From positions 2,976,001 to 3,040,000 of the forward strand of contig CANTUR010000418.1 of the NCBI GenBank assembly GCA_947683625.1: a stretch of DNA of 64,000 bases. The letters run 5' to 3'. Made by a program: the position numbers and the translations under genes. Source of the stretch: Mallotus nudiflorus (lineage: Eukaryota > Streptophyta > Magnoliopsida > Malpighiales > Euphorbiaceae). The notes beneath the pieces are model-generated. The model made no database searches and was not told where the DNA came from. It saw only the letters and a list, made by a program, of their open reading frames with translations. Position 1 is the stretch's first letter, and the number at the start of each line of letters is the position of its first letter. Below, one piece after another: positions 27,150-39,078 of this stretch.

Positions 27150-28107
27150 CTATCTCTTTCTAAAAATTATTTTAATAGTTCCATCAGGTTTCTTGACAAA
27201 TACTGGATCTAAACTTTTGATTAGCTCAATTGCTTTATGGGTTTTGTCATAATTTGTAATCCATTTTTTTAGGAATAAAGTTAACAACTCTTCCCTAGAG
27301 ATTTGCATTAGGATGTGGATATAAGTTGGACTATTATGAGAGTCTACTTTTATAAAAAGGGCATTATTTTGATAAGATGGTAAAGACAAATTTATGGCAT
27401 GGTTTTGCAGTTGATAGACAATTTGATAGTGAAGGGTTGCTGATTTTGCTGTAACTATCTGCCTAGCACCAAGGATTTGGATTTGCACTTTCAAGGCTAA
27501 CAAGGCATGTGGGTCTGACAAGGCTAAGTTGTAATTTGTGAAAAAGGGAAAGAATACTGATCCAACATTCAAAGAGGTTTCAACTATCCCAATCACAGCA
27601 TGGCTATACTATTTATACCTAGAGTCTAGATGTTCAACTTTAGTAAAAATAGGTAGTTTAAGTCTACCATGATATATGAGTCCCATCCTTATAGCACTAA
27701 AATGGATGTGGTTATACCCTTGGCTTATCCAAGTTCTGAGAAATTCTGGGGGAATTTCTAAAATTACAAATTGCTCGATTTGAGAAATAAGGATTTGGTG
27801 TTGATCAAAGCTAGAGGCTTGGACATATTCTTTGCTGGAAGTGGATGGCCTTTTTACAAGGGTCATAAAGGTTTGTTTCTAATTAGATAAGGTTTTGGAA
27901 AAAAGCATTATAAGGATTGAGCAAAGGGGCTTTTGATTCCTCTATCTTTTGACATTCTAGGAGATAAATGAACTTATACAAGTAATTGGATTTTTCTGTG
28001 GTGGTGTGGCTAACTGGAGGTGATATAGTTATAGCAGTGGATTTAGTAGTTACATATTTATAGTCACAGATAATTGAGGGTGTAGAAGAGCTGGAGGATT
28101 CAGACAT
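27150..28107 (-). pseudogene. Pararetroviral movement protein (30K superfamily), broken
   Basis: Start at ATG 28,107 with a serine-rich N-terminus. Three consecutive open pieces (28,107-27,883; 27,866-27,609; 27,596-27,150) are separated by frame breaks. The middle of the last piece has LALSDPHALLALKVQIQI and then HYQIVYQLQNHAINLSL, the signature of the caulimovirid 30K movement protein core, including the conserved aspartate. Such proteins enlarge plasmodesmata for cell-to-cell spread. Confidence 0.78.
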
Positions 28108-28240
28108 GGTTTTTAAAGATTCCTCTTTTTATTAGGTTCTTGTAATAATAACAACATCATTAAAAGAGTTAAAGACTTTGTTAAGCAAATTATTATGTAA
28201 AAGTCATTGAGCTAAATTTATTTCTTTAATAATTCTTCTT
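28108..28240. other. Short non-coding stretch right of the provirus
   Basis: AT-rich sequence upstream of the movement-protein start. It may be viral leader. No tRNA-Met primer-site match was found here. Confidence 0.4.
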
Positions 28241-28690
28241 TGTATATTCTTTATTTGTAAACAAACTCTTATTGAGTTTGTGTTTACCGCTCTTGTAAGA
28301 GTTGGGGTGGGTTAGTTGATAGGATTCTCTCTTTTACCTTTTCTTGGCGTAAAGAAAGGGCTAGTAAGGATCAATCAATTTGGTTTAGTGTTAAGGCTTT
28401 GTGAAAAACACTTGTTGTAAAGGTTTTGAGTGAGCTTTGAAAACACATGTGGAAATGTTTAAGTGTGAGCCTTGAAAACACTTGAAAAAATATTTTGATT
28501 GAGCCTAGAAAACTCATTATTATAAGGTTTTGTGTGAGCCATTGAAAAAACCATTTTGTAATCAATCTTGAAAATAAGATTGGTGTGGGTGATTAAAAAT
28601 CCTAACTTGGGGATAAGTTAGGTGGAGATGTAGGTTCATTGAGGAACTAAACTCTTTAATTCATTGTGTTCATTTTTTGTTTCTTGTTCT
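28241..28690 (+). mobile_element. LTR fragment related to the copia LTR at 33,892-35,377
   Basis: Segments such as AAAATCCTAACTTGGGGATA, the AAGATTGGTGTGGGTGAT block and the CTCTTGTAAGAGTTGG block match the reverse complement of 33,990-34,330, so this fragment is in plus orientation. It contains a short motif (GTGAGCCTTGAAAACACTT and variants) four times between 28,420 and 28,545. Boundaries are approximate and no retroelement genes are attached. Confidence 0.6.
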
Positions 28691-28696
28691 TAGTAA

Positions 28697-29580
28697 AGTG
28701 CTTAATAACAATAATTCTTTGGTTCCTATTGATGTACAAGTTATGAGTTTATTTAGAATCTTTAAATGTTCAAGAGTATATTGTTAATTTGTTTAATTAT
28801 TGTGATAGTTTAGATTTATTCTAATCTTTGATATTTTACAAAATTCAATATATATCTTATAAATACATACCTTTTCGGGGAAAAAAATTCTTTATTGGCA
28901 AGTTCTACGGAATCAGTTGAAGAAAATAAATTCAAACTAAGGTATAAGAGGGTGGATTTTTGGAACCACCAATCTAATATGTACGAAAACAAAATCATGG
29001 ATATTAACTAATGCATACATACATAAATACATGCATACATAACGCATAACATACACATATATATATATACATACATACATTGCATGTAGACACACATGCA
29101 CAGACACAGACACACATATATACAAATTTACATCTCACACATATAAATACACACATACACAAATACATACAAATAGACACACACATACAAACATACACAC
29201 ACAAACACACATATATATACATATATATGTACATCATACAGACAAACACACACACACATGCATACATACAAATAAATATACATATCTACATACAGACACA
29301 CACACACATATAAACATACACACACATATTGATATATATACACACACACACATATATTCATAAATACTATAAATTTAATATGTGCAAAAACAAAATCATT
29401 GATACATACACACACATACATATATACCACTAAATAAATATATTCGAAAAACAAAATGAATATTGTCCAGACAATAACAAATAGTAAGATCCAAGCTCTT
29501 CTATGCTATCTTCTACCATGAACCAACTGAAACCTAACAATTATGCTTCATTATCTCTAAAAAAAATAATCCTATTTATC
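28697..29580. repeat. Duplicated block, copy 1, with CA/TA microsatellite
   Basis: This block and 29,770-30,540 are diverged copies: both run from an ATAATTCTTTGG segment, through a GTTCTA.(C/A)G(A/G)GAATCA segment and AATCTAATATGTAC, into a long (ACAT)n/(CA)n microsatellite (28,990-29,440), and then a segment ending AATAATCCTATTT. A third version of the middle part precedes hnRNP-like copy C at 53,200-53,330, so this is ancestral intergenic sequence of the gene cluster. The microsatellite yields spurious ORFs. Confidence 0.8.
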
Positions 29581-29769
29581 AATATGATAAATAAAGCCAA
29601 AATAAGCCGATTATTTGAAGATAAATAATAAATTTGTCATGGATATTAAGCAGTTGTATAGCATCTAAACAAAATTATCATAGGTACAATTATTTTTTTA
29701 GTAAAATTATAGGTATAATCTTACATGCACTTAAGAATATGTATATTCTCTACAATGCATTTACAAATT

Positions 29770-30540
29770 AGAAACAACAATAGGTATAATAATTCTTTGG
29801 GTTTCTATTGAGTTATCACATGTGATTTTGTTTAGAGTCTTTAACTATAAAAGAGTATGTTGTTAAATTGTTAAATTATTTTGATAGTTTAGATTCATTG
29901 TAATCTTTGATATTTGACATAATTCAATATATATCTTGTAAAGGAAAAAAGATCCTTTTATGGCAAGTTCTAGAGAATCAATTTATGAAAATAAATTCAG
30001 ACTAACGTATAAGAGGGTGTATTTTTTAAGACCACCAATCTAATATGTACTAAAACAAAATCATGCATATTAATAAGTACATACATACATACATGCATAC
30101 ATCATATAGATAGATAGACATACAAACACACACACATACATACATATATACATATATAAAAATATACATATATACATACACACACAAACACACACACACA
30201 TATATACATCATACACATACAAACATACAAACATACCAACAAGTGCACATATACATATATACAAATATACATATGTATATACATACATTAATATATACAT
30301 ACATATATACACAACAACAATTTAATATGTACAAAAACAAAATCATTGATACATACACACACCTACATACATACATACCACCAATCTAATATATACAAAA
30401 AGCAAGACAAATGTTTTCTATGATAGTGGCAAACAATAAGATCCATGCTTTGCTTTTATACTATCTTCCATTGTAAACCAAATGAAACCTGACAATTCTA
30501 CTTTCATTATTTTTCAATAAAATAATCCTATTTCTTAATT
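29770..30540. repeat. Duplicated block, copy 2, with CA/TA microsatellite
   Basis: Tandem partner of 28,697-29,580, separated by about 190 bp of AT-rich sequence. Its microsatellite is at 30,070-30,380. It lies on the 3' side of hnRNP-like copy B (30,541-30,858 is probably its 3' untranslated or flanking DNA). Confidence 0.8.
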
Positions 30541-30858
30541 AGAATTTAGAGTTGCTTCTTATGATTCGATAACCAATCCTGCTCAAGGAATCTCCAATAT
30601 GAACTATAAAATTTTTGAATCTTTCATAAGCTTCAACGACCATGAAACCTAAGACCAACAAATACATACACTTGGCCAATTCATTATGCAAAGTAACCAA
30701 ATTAATCATTAAAACATCAACTTATAATATACTTTTATAAATTAACAAAAAGAAGCAAAATACTATCACCTTTATTATAACTATAGGATAGGAGAGCAAA
30801 TAGATGTAAGAGAAATCTAAACTTCTTTTTCCATATGTTCTAAAATATTATTTGTATC

Positions 30859-33800
30859 TCAGATTGCATTATAATTATCATTGCTACATGTAAAAGAAGG
30901 GCTTATGTACACTTCATAATTCTTCAAATTACATGAAGGAGCAAACCACCCATAGTATCCCTTATTATCCAAATTATATGAAGGAGCCAATCCAAGTGGA
31001 ACTTGGTATCCATAAAAGTAGCAATGATAGTAATAATGTAGCCTAATTTAGGGATCACTGATTATAATACATGAGTTGTACTCCTTTACCATTTATATGT
31101 AACCTATTATTATTTTCGTTTTTGGGTATAACTTTCTTCACCTTTATTGAACAACATTTAAATTGATAATACTTATTTTACAACATCGTATCAACTAAAC
31201 TCTTAGAGTTAAAAGTAACCAACCTAAGCCCTATTGATTTACTACTTTTTTTTATTGTATGTAGTCATGGCATCTGTAATAGTACCTAATGTTTTAAAAT
31301 AATCTTTGAACTTTTTGTTAGTTACATTGTGGGGAAAACCTTCTATAAAAATTATCCTAGCCTTAAATTCTATACGATTATTTTTCATAGTAAAACTATT
31401 TGGTGTTGCTCATTTCACATCCACTTATGTACACAAATTAAGTCTAAAAAATCAATAAAAATTTTAAAAGATACAATATCATTAATGCTCAATTGTAGAA
31501 TTGCATATAAAGTCATATAGTGTTATTATAGACAATTAAGAACTAATAACAAAAATTAATTTTGGAATTGAATTTCATAAAGTACATTTAACACTACAAC
31601 AAAAATGCAATTTAGAAATGGAAACATATATTCTTAATTAGTTAAGAAACGGATTCGTGTTATTGTTATTTCTCTCGTTACAAATCGATTTAGCAATGCA
31701 TTTTACAATTTTGTTTCTAATTGGAAATGGAATAGTAACAAAACAATTCCATTTCTAAATTAGAAAGGAATAAGGGCATTGCTAATTAAAAACAGATGTC
31801 ATTTATGATATTGTAACAAATCACGTCTGTTTCTAAATTAGATTTCTGATTTCAAGATATTAAATTGCTATATTTAGAAAAACAACTAAATTTTTTCCTA
31901 TATTTCATTGCTGAGTTTTTTACTTTTTCAAGTTATCATTTTAACATTATAAAAGAAATCAATGTCTGAGAAATCCATCAATAGAAATTCCAAGAAAATT
32001 AAAAAATTGAAAGAACAATGGTAAAGGGTGTTGAAAGAAGAGAGGTTGATGATACTAGCAAAGTTAGTGACTTTATCAATCTTCATAAGAGCAATGAAGA
32101 TAAATAATAGCAGTTGAGAATCTATATGGATCTTTAAAACTAACTTAAAAAGGAAAAAAGAAGAAGTAGCAGTTGAAATCTGTATGCATCTTTAAAACTT
32201 ACTTAAAAAAGGAAAAAAAAGAAGAAAAAAAGGAAAAGGGACTATTTGAGTTATAGTCACAATGTGTGAAAATCTCAATTTAATTTCAGATAAGTTAAAG
32301 CCATTCAAACTAAAACATTAAATCGTAACATCCTTGCATTTATTTAGAATGTGGAATCCTAACCACTTCAGGACAATATCAACATAAATGAACCCTCATC
32401 TACTTTGCATTAGAATTGAAAAAATCCAAAACTCAAAGATGCATATTTAATTAAGGTATGAAGCTGAAGCAAATAGCAAAACAAATACCAAAAAGCAAAA
32501 AATCTATTCATATAATGTCATGCATTCACAGAGAGTAGCAAAATCCTATAAAATAACAAGCAAACTCATAAAATTGAGAGAAATTTAAAAAAGTTTGTTG
32601 ATTAGTAAACAAGCTATAATTTATGGTACTCTTTTTAACAATTAGAAAGATTAATAAATTAGAGGAAGTAGATATAAACAAAATTGAGGCCCAAAGTTTC
32701 AAGGCCTTATCTCTACATGTAATAGGTAAATAGTGTAGTTAAGAACTGACAGAGTCATGTTTGATTGGTCTATTAAGTATATTAGTGAAAATGGGAGTTG
32801 ATAATGGTTCCCTCTCTAGCATTCGAATTATAAATAAACAAAAATAAAACTCACCAGCAAAACAAAAGAAATAAGGATCTAGATAATGATTTAAAGCAAA
32901 AATAGTTAGGGTTTCAATTTAAAGCTCAACTTCACCCCCTTTTATTTTGCGTTGCTTAGCTCTGTATTAAAGACTTTGTAGGATTTATGAGTAATACCAA
33001 AGGGATAAGGAAGAATAAAGGAGCAAAGGTGATTTACAATGAAGGAGCAAAGTGAAGGAATAAGGAGAGAGGAAGAGTGAGATAGAATAGAGTATAGAAA
33101 AGTGCAGGACTAAGGGAGGGTAGGGAAGGCTAACATTAAAGATTTAGAAACAGATTCCTTCCTGTTTCAAATTTAGAAATAGAAGCATATTTAATTTCTA
33201 AAAAAATTTATCAACCACTGAAATATATATTTTTTCGTTTAATAAAAAATGATAAATTTTTTGGTTTCTATTAAAATGAAAAATTTCATATTTTAGCAAC
33301 AAAAACCTATTATGTTGTTATTAGAAATGGATAAATCTATTTCTAAATTGGCTCCATGTTTTAGTAACAGAACTAGTTCTGTTTCAAAAATTTTCATTAT
33401 TAACTCGTTGCAATTCCGTTTCTAAAACTTAGCGCCCTCCTTTGGTGCAACTTTTTCGCAACGGAAGTATTTCCATTTTTAAAATCCATTTCTAATATGT
33501 TTCAATATACTTATTCTTGGTTTTATTTCTATTTCATTTCAAATCTAATTTTAATTATAAATGGATAATTTTCATTTTTAATTTTCATTACTAAATTGTT
33601 AATTTCTAGTAGTGTAACATCCATCACAATTATGCATATCAAGGTCGTTCTTATGATTGCTACAAGCATATTTTTAATATTGTCTTACTGAAAATTCATA
33701 TGTAAACTATGCAAGACTAATTAGTTATAAAAGGGTCATAATAAAAGAAAACACTAAGTAAGAAATTTATGAGCAGTTCAAAGATAAGAAACAGAAGATT

Positions 33801-33891
33801 GATACTAAAAATAAAATTAACGTCACGAGACACTTAAATTTAGCAAACTCAATAGACAATAAAAAAAGTTTAAAAGATAATGAGTACTAAC
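30859..33891 (-). pseudogene. hnRNP-like RNA-binding gene copy B (RRM2, tail and intron), broken
   Basis: Read on the minus strand: intron sequence (33,891-33,615 and 31,591-31,470) matching copies A and C, then an exon with RRM2 (FKDYFKTLGTITDAMTTY, then YYQFKCCSIKVKKVIP). After a stop comes a tyrosine-rich tail (GYQVPLGLAPSYNLDNKGYY) ending at TGA 30,859-30,861. The order and linker resemble plant two-RRM hnRNP1/RBP1 (musashi-like) proteins. RNP1 is degraded (IGLRLVTF where KGFGFITF is expected), and stops are present. Exon 1 is absent: a copia LTR begins at the point where the intron should meet it. A CACTA element lies in the intron. Confidence 0.75.
31592..33614. mobile_element. Non-autonomous CACTA (En/Spm-like) transposon
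   Basis: The left end is CACTACAACAAAAATG; the right end read in reverse is CACTACTAGAAATT. Flanking 3-bp repeats are TAA (31,589-31,591) and TAA (33,615-33,617). Copies A and C keep the uninterrupted site, which confirms the borders. Subterminal motifs such as TTTAGAAATGGAA and TTTCTAAATTAGA recur in both orientations near both ends, as in CACTA transposase-binding regions. There is no transposase ORF in about 2.0 kb. Confidence 0.92.
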
Positions 33892-35377
33892 TGAAAAGAG
33901 TCCTAGAGAGGGTGAATAAGACTATCAAATAAAAATGAGAAATTAAAAGAATTCTTTACAAGAATTGAATGGAAGTTGAGAAGGAAGAATGAAGAACATA
34001 AAAATTTAAGGAGTTTGGATTCAACAACAATCCTACGTCTCCACCTAACTTATCCTCAAGTTAGGATTTTCAATCACCCATAATCTTATTCACAAGATTG
34101 AGATTACATAAGAGTTTTATGGCTCACTCTTATAACCTTACAACTTGATTTTTCAAGGCTCATTTGAAAACCAAATCCCAAGTGTTTCAATTGACAACAC
34201 TTAAACCAATTCCTTTAGAAATAAATCTTACATCCCTTTTAATCTATTCCAAGATTTAAGATGAAGAGAAATTCTTTTTTTAACACACAACCAACTCTCA
34301 CAAGAGTTATGCAAATAAAGGATTATTTAAGAGAATTTGAGAGCTCAATTGAATGCTTAAAAAAGAATGAATGATAAATAAGTTTCTTAACTTCTATGTA
34401 GCTCTTGAGGTGTTTATATAGACAAACACTTAAAAATATAGTTGTTGGAAGTGCAAATAATGTGTCCAACGTCTATATTTTGAATTCAATGTTTATAATT
34501 CTGAATTATTGAAGGTGATATTGTCAGACAGCTATGCATAGATTGAAATTGTAATTGGTTACTGAAAACATTTGATTTTACCTATGCTTTCTTCTTAAAA
34601 ATTGTATATATTTGACTTTTTTTTTCATATCATTTTAAATCACTTCAATTGAACTTATGTAACTCAAGATATGTCAAAAATCCTAAAATTTATGCAATTT
34701 AAAATGTAGACTACTGTCAAATAGCTATGCACAAATTGAACCTGTGATTTTATATTGAAGGATTTTGAATTTGCCTAAAATTTTTTCATTAAAGTTGTAG
34801 ATATTTGACTTATATTTAAATATCAATTTGAATCACCTCAATTGGATACTTTTAGCCCAAGATATGTCCAAAATACTAAGAGCTATGCAATCTACAATGT
34901 AGACTATTGTCGGACAGCTATGCATGGATTGAAACCATAATTGGCTATTGAAGAAATTCAATTTTGCCCATAATTTCTTCTGAAAAGTTGTATATATTTG
35001 ACTTATATTTCTATATAATTTTGAATCACCTCAATTTGACTTGTGTATATGAAGATATGTCTAAAATAATAAGAGCTGTGCAATCTGAAATGGCAGCTGC
35101 ATATGTTGATTTTGACTTAATATTTGCATACCCAAATGAAGTCAGATTTTGACAAGAAAGCCCAATTCAGATTTAAAGAGATAAATTTCTCATTATAAAG
35201 CTCTAAGGATTTCAAAAGCCTCCTTGAATCTCAGAGTTATAATCAACCCAAGATAACCATACTTCATTTTAACTTCTAATGGAGTCCTAACTTATATACA
35301 CTTAAAAAAACAAATTAAATGCTCAAAATTAATTTTTTTAATATCAAAATTAAGATTAAGTATTTCTAAGTTCAACA
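33892..35377 (-). repeat. 3' LTR of the copia element (1,486 bp)
   Basis: On the minus strand it begins TGTTGAACTTAG at 35,377 just after a polypurine tract and ends in ...CTCTTTTCA at 33,892, where homology to the hnRNP-like intron resumes. It contains a three-copy 193-bp tandem repeat. A related fragment lies at 28,241-28,690. Confidence 0.8.
34522..35100. repeat. 193-bp tandem repeat, three copies, in the copia LTR
   Basis: Copies start at 34,522, 34,715 and 34,908, exactly 193 bp apart. Each opens with TGTC(A/G)(G/A)A(C/T)AGCTATGCA and contains TTGACTTATATTT and AAGATATGTC segments. They have diverged by scattered substitutions. Confidence 0.9.
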
Positions 35378-36430
35378 ATATCCCCCTTTTTAATTTAACA
35401 AACTTATTTTGAGTTTGATAAAATATAATACAAAGTAAAGTATGTGAGAATATTTACAATAATAATGATACCAAATGAAATAAAATATACTTCTTTATTT
35501 TTTCCCTACAAATATGGAAATGATAAGAAATATAAATTTATAGATTATTCCCCTTGACAAAAAAATAAAAACAACATAAAATATAGTAAGAGGGATAAAA
35601 ACATGACATTCTTATGACAAATGTTTTAAAAACATAAAATATGATAACATGATCATTTATATAAATGTTAGGCAAAGTGAGAAAATAATTTCAATCATAT
35701 ATTCTTATAGTGCCACTAAAATGCATCAAAAAAATAGTACATATAATAATAATGTTAATGCTAGACATGCTTAATTATCATATGATCATATAGAGCTTAG
35801 CTAGTTAATCAATCATATAGCACTTAAAATACAAAAAAATAAACACAAATTATTTATAACATATTTTCCTCTCTTTGTACAAAGACAAAAGGAAAAGTGA
35901 GAGATATAGGGGGAAATGAACTTAAAGGGACCAAAATTCCTATAGGAACAATGCAAAGATACACCAAATCTTTGTAAAAATATTTATGCCTTATCAAAGA
36001 TCAAAACAATTCCTAAGAAGATCTTCATGTCTTATCCTTACGCATGTATAAACACAATAATAAAATAATTTACACATGTATAGTAACAAATAATAAACTC
36101 AAATATATTTCTCCCCCTTTGTCAAAAGCAAAAAGAAAAGAAAGAGATATGAAAACAAAGATACATAAAATCTTTATAAAATCTATGTTATACATAAACA
36201 AAGTAAGCAAAACAAGACCTTTTATCATATATGATGTATGGCAAAATTAGCCATACTTACAATGTTAATATGCATGCAAAAATTTAAATAAATTTTCTCC
36301 CTTTATATCAAACAGAAATATAATATGTCACTAACATAAACTCATTTTTTTAAAGGAATTTAAAATTTTTAAAAAATTAACTAGGTACATATGCAAAATC
36401 AAATTATTTCTCCTCATTTGATGAAATGCA
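35378..36430 (-). other. Copia 3' region with repeated polypurine-tract-like motifs
   Basis: Between the RNase H end and the LTR, the minus strand carries a purine motif of the type CTTTTGACAAAGGGGGAGAA in six places: near 35,383, 35,546, 35,870, 36,110, 36,295 and 36,408. The terminal one (AAAAAGGGGGATA at 35,379-35,391) directly precedes the LTR. Otherwise AT-rich and non-coding. Confidence 0.7.
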
Positions 36431-36578
36431 AAAGGAAATTTAAAATGATAAACCAAATATAAACTGACAACTATAAAAAAAATTTTAAGATCAAAATCAA
36501 AATATTTGTCACTTAAAGTAATCAATAAGCACAACATGATTTCACATGAAAACAGTTCAACCATCAATTAAACATAAA

Positions 36579-38530
36579 TCAAAATAAACTGGAACCATCA
36601 GTCATGCCAAGTTCATGCTTAATGAAATTTAATATCTCTTTATTAAGAGGTTTGATGAAGATATTTGCAAGTTGATTATTTGTATCAACAAATTTAAGTG
36701 AGATATCACCAAGCTGAACATGATCATGCAAGAAATGATGTCTAATGTCTATATGCTTAGTTTTAGAATGTGGAATAGGATTTTTGCTAAGGTTGATAGC
36801 ACTTGTATTGTCACATTTGATTGGAATGTGATAAAGTTTTACACCATAGTCCAACAACTGTTGTTTTTGACACAAAACTTATGAATAACAAAGACTTGCT
36901 GCAATATATTCAACTTTAGTAGTGGATAAGGCAACTGAAACTTATTTCTTGCTAAACCAAGAAATTAAACATTGTCCTAAAACTTGACAAATTCTGGAAG
37001 TGCTTTTTCTATCTAGTAAACTTCTGGCAAAGTCCGCATTAGAATAACTAATCAAGTCAAAGGATGAACTCCTAGGATACTAAAGTCCTAGATGCATTAT
37101 ACCACAAAGATATTTAAAAATTCTTTTGATAGTATTCAAATGAGACTCTCTAGGACTTGATTGAAATCTAACACACAAGCAAGTAGCAAATATAATATTG
37201 GGTCTACTAGCAGTTAAATAAAGAAGAGATCCAATCATACCTCTAAATTGCTTTTCATTAACCGGTTTGCCATTCTCATCTTTATTAAGTTTGGTTATGG
37301 TGCTCATTGGAGTTTTACTTATCTTAGATCCATCCATGCCAAACTTCTTAAGAACGTCTCTTGCATACTTAGTTTGATTGATGAAAATCCCATTTTTGCA
37401 TTACTTGATTTGCAGTCTAAGAAAGAATTTGGGTTCACCCATCATACTCATCTCAAATTCTTCTTGCATTAAATTAGAGAATTTCTCACACAAGCAATTG
37501 CTAGTAGCACCGAATATAATGTCATCAACATATATTTGAACAATTAATAAATTATGCTTGGATTTTTTATGAAAAGAGTTGTATCAACTTTTCCTTTAGA
37601 GAAACCTTTCTCCAACAAGAAGTTGCTCAATCTTTCATACCAAGCTTTAGGAGTTTATGTCAATCCATATAATGCTTTAGAAAGTTTAAATACATGATTT
37701 GGAAAATCAAAGCTTTCAAAACCTGAAGGTTATTCAACATACACCTCTTCTTCAATAAAACCATTTAAAAATACACTTTTAACATCCATTTGATAAATTT
37801 TGAAATCCATGAATGATGCAAATGCAAGTAGCATTCTAATAGCTTTTAACCTTGCAATGGGGGCATAAGTTTCATCATAATCAATGCCTTCCTCTTTATT
37901 ATAACCTTTAGCTACTAGTTTAGCTTTATTCCTAGTTATGACACCTTGTTAATTCATTTTATTTCTAAACACCCATTTGGTACCTATAATAGGATGATAT
38001 TTTGGTCTAGGAACTAAGGTCTAAACCTTGTTTCTCTCAAATTGATTTAACTCTTCTTGCATAGCAAGGATCCAAAATTCATCATACAAAGCATCATCAA
38101 TATTTTTGGGTTAAATTTAAGAAATAAAGGCTAAATTAATAATATACTTTAATTGAGATCCAGTAGTTACCCCTTTTGCAGTGTCACCTATAATAAGGTC
38201 TTGAGGATGAGCTTTCTTCAATTGCCAATCCTTTGAAAGTTCATCCTTTAAGGTAGGATGAGATATTTCCTCATTGTCCTCCTTGCTTGGACCTTCAAGT
38301 TCCAAAGGCTTACTAGCATTTTCTTATTGAGTTTACATAATCTTATCATTACTTATAAGATCATTAACACTACAAATATCCTTTCTAGGATTAAATGAGT
38401 TTAATTCATTAAATACAATATGCATTAACTCTTTAACTACTAGAGTTCTCTTACTAATATCTCTATATGCTTTACTAGAAATAGAATAGCCTAGGAAAAT
38501 TCTTTCATCAGCTTTAGAATCAAATTTTCC
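36579..38530 (-). pseudogene. Copia reverse transcriptase and RNase H, broken
   Basis: Minus-strand pieces: an integrase-RT linker (38,305-38,117); the YVDD catalytic box at 37,521-37,532; MIGSLLYLTASRPNIIFA (37,337-37,080) and RNase H with KCDNTSAINLSKNPI, KHIDIRHHFLHDHV and ANIFIKPLN (36,875-36,579). The order is typical of Ty1/copia pol. Numerous stops separate the pieces. Confidence 0.88.
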
Positions 38531-38534
38531 AAGA

Positions 38535-39078
38535 TTATCCTTGGTGTTTAAAATAAAGCACTTTAGAATCAAATTTTTTAAGATTATCCTTGGTGTTTAA
38601 AATAAAGCACTTACATTGAAATACTCTTAGATATGATATTTTGGGTCTTCTATTGTTCCATAGCTCATAAGAAGTTTTATTAAAAATTGGTCTTTTAAAA
38701 ACTGTATTTGAAATGTAGCAAGACGTGTTAATGGTTCCTGCCCAAAAGTATAGAGGCAAATTATACTCATGAAGCATTGTTCTAGCCATTTCCACAAGAG
38801 TTATATTTTTTCTTTCAACTACCCCATTTTGTTGAGGAGTTCTAGGAGAAGAGAATGTATGTGAAATACCATTTTCATCACAAAAGGTTTTGAAAAATTC
38901 ATTTTCAAACTCGGTTCCATGATCACTTTTAATAGAAGAAATACAAAAGCCTTTTTCTTTTTGAATTCTTTTTGCAAACTTCTCAAAAGCTTTAAATGCA
39001 TCATTATTATGAGCAAGGAAATATATCCAAGTAAATCTAGAGTAATCATCAACAAATACATATGCATAGTGCATACTG
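38535..39078 (-). pseudogene. Copia integrase core, truncated
   Basis: Open frame with VFVDDYSRFTWIYFL (first D), IKSDHGTEFENEFF (second D) and SPRTPQQNGVVERKN (E). The zinc-binding N-terminus is missing, because the frame runs into the end of the TIR element at 39,079. At the other end a 42-bp tandem duplication (around 38,511-38,605, with AGATTATCCTTGGTGTTTAA twice) repeats part of the coding sequence. Confidence 0.88.

Larger units (their letters stand above)
21641..28107 (-). mobile_element. Endogenous pararetrovirus (Caulimoviridae, florendovirus- or petuvirus-like), decayed
   Basis: Minus-strand provirus with a gene order typical of Caulimoviridae: movement protein, coat protein with zinc finger, aspartic protease, RT, RNase H, then a C-terminal region and the promoter/poly(A) region. 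No integrase and no LTRs are seen, which separates it from the gypsy elements nearby. A movement-protein-first arrangement fits florendoviruses or petuviruses better than badnaviruses; the genus is an inference. Stops and frameshifts occur in every domain and key residues are lost, so this is an inactive relic. The right end (viral leader) is not precisely located, somewhere between 28,108 and 28,240. Confidence 0.82.
33892..39078 (-). mobile_element. Sirevirus-like Ty1/copia element, 5'-truncated
   Basis: Minus-strand element with integrase, RT, RNase H, a 3' region with several polypurine-tract-like motifs, and a 3' LTR. The 5' LTR, gag, protease and the start of integrase are missing. Clustered polypurine motifs before the 3' LTR are a known Sirevirus trait. 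It inserted at the exon 1/intron border of hnRNP-like copy B. Its truncated right end abuts the TIR element at 39,079. Confidence 0.8.

Noticed and set aside
29004..29454. Several 60-108 residue ORFs rich in Cys, Val, Tyr and Met
   Set aside because: They are readings of the (ACAT)n/(CA)n microsatellite; the same happens at 30,070-30,312 and 53,907-54,107.
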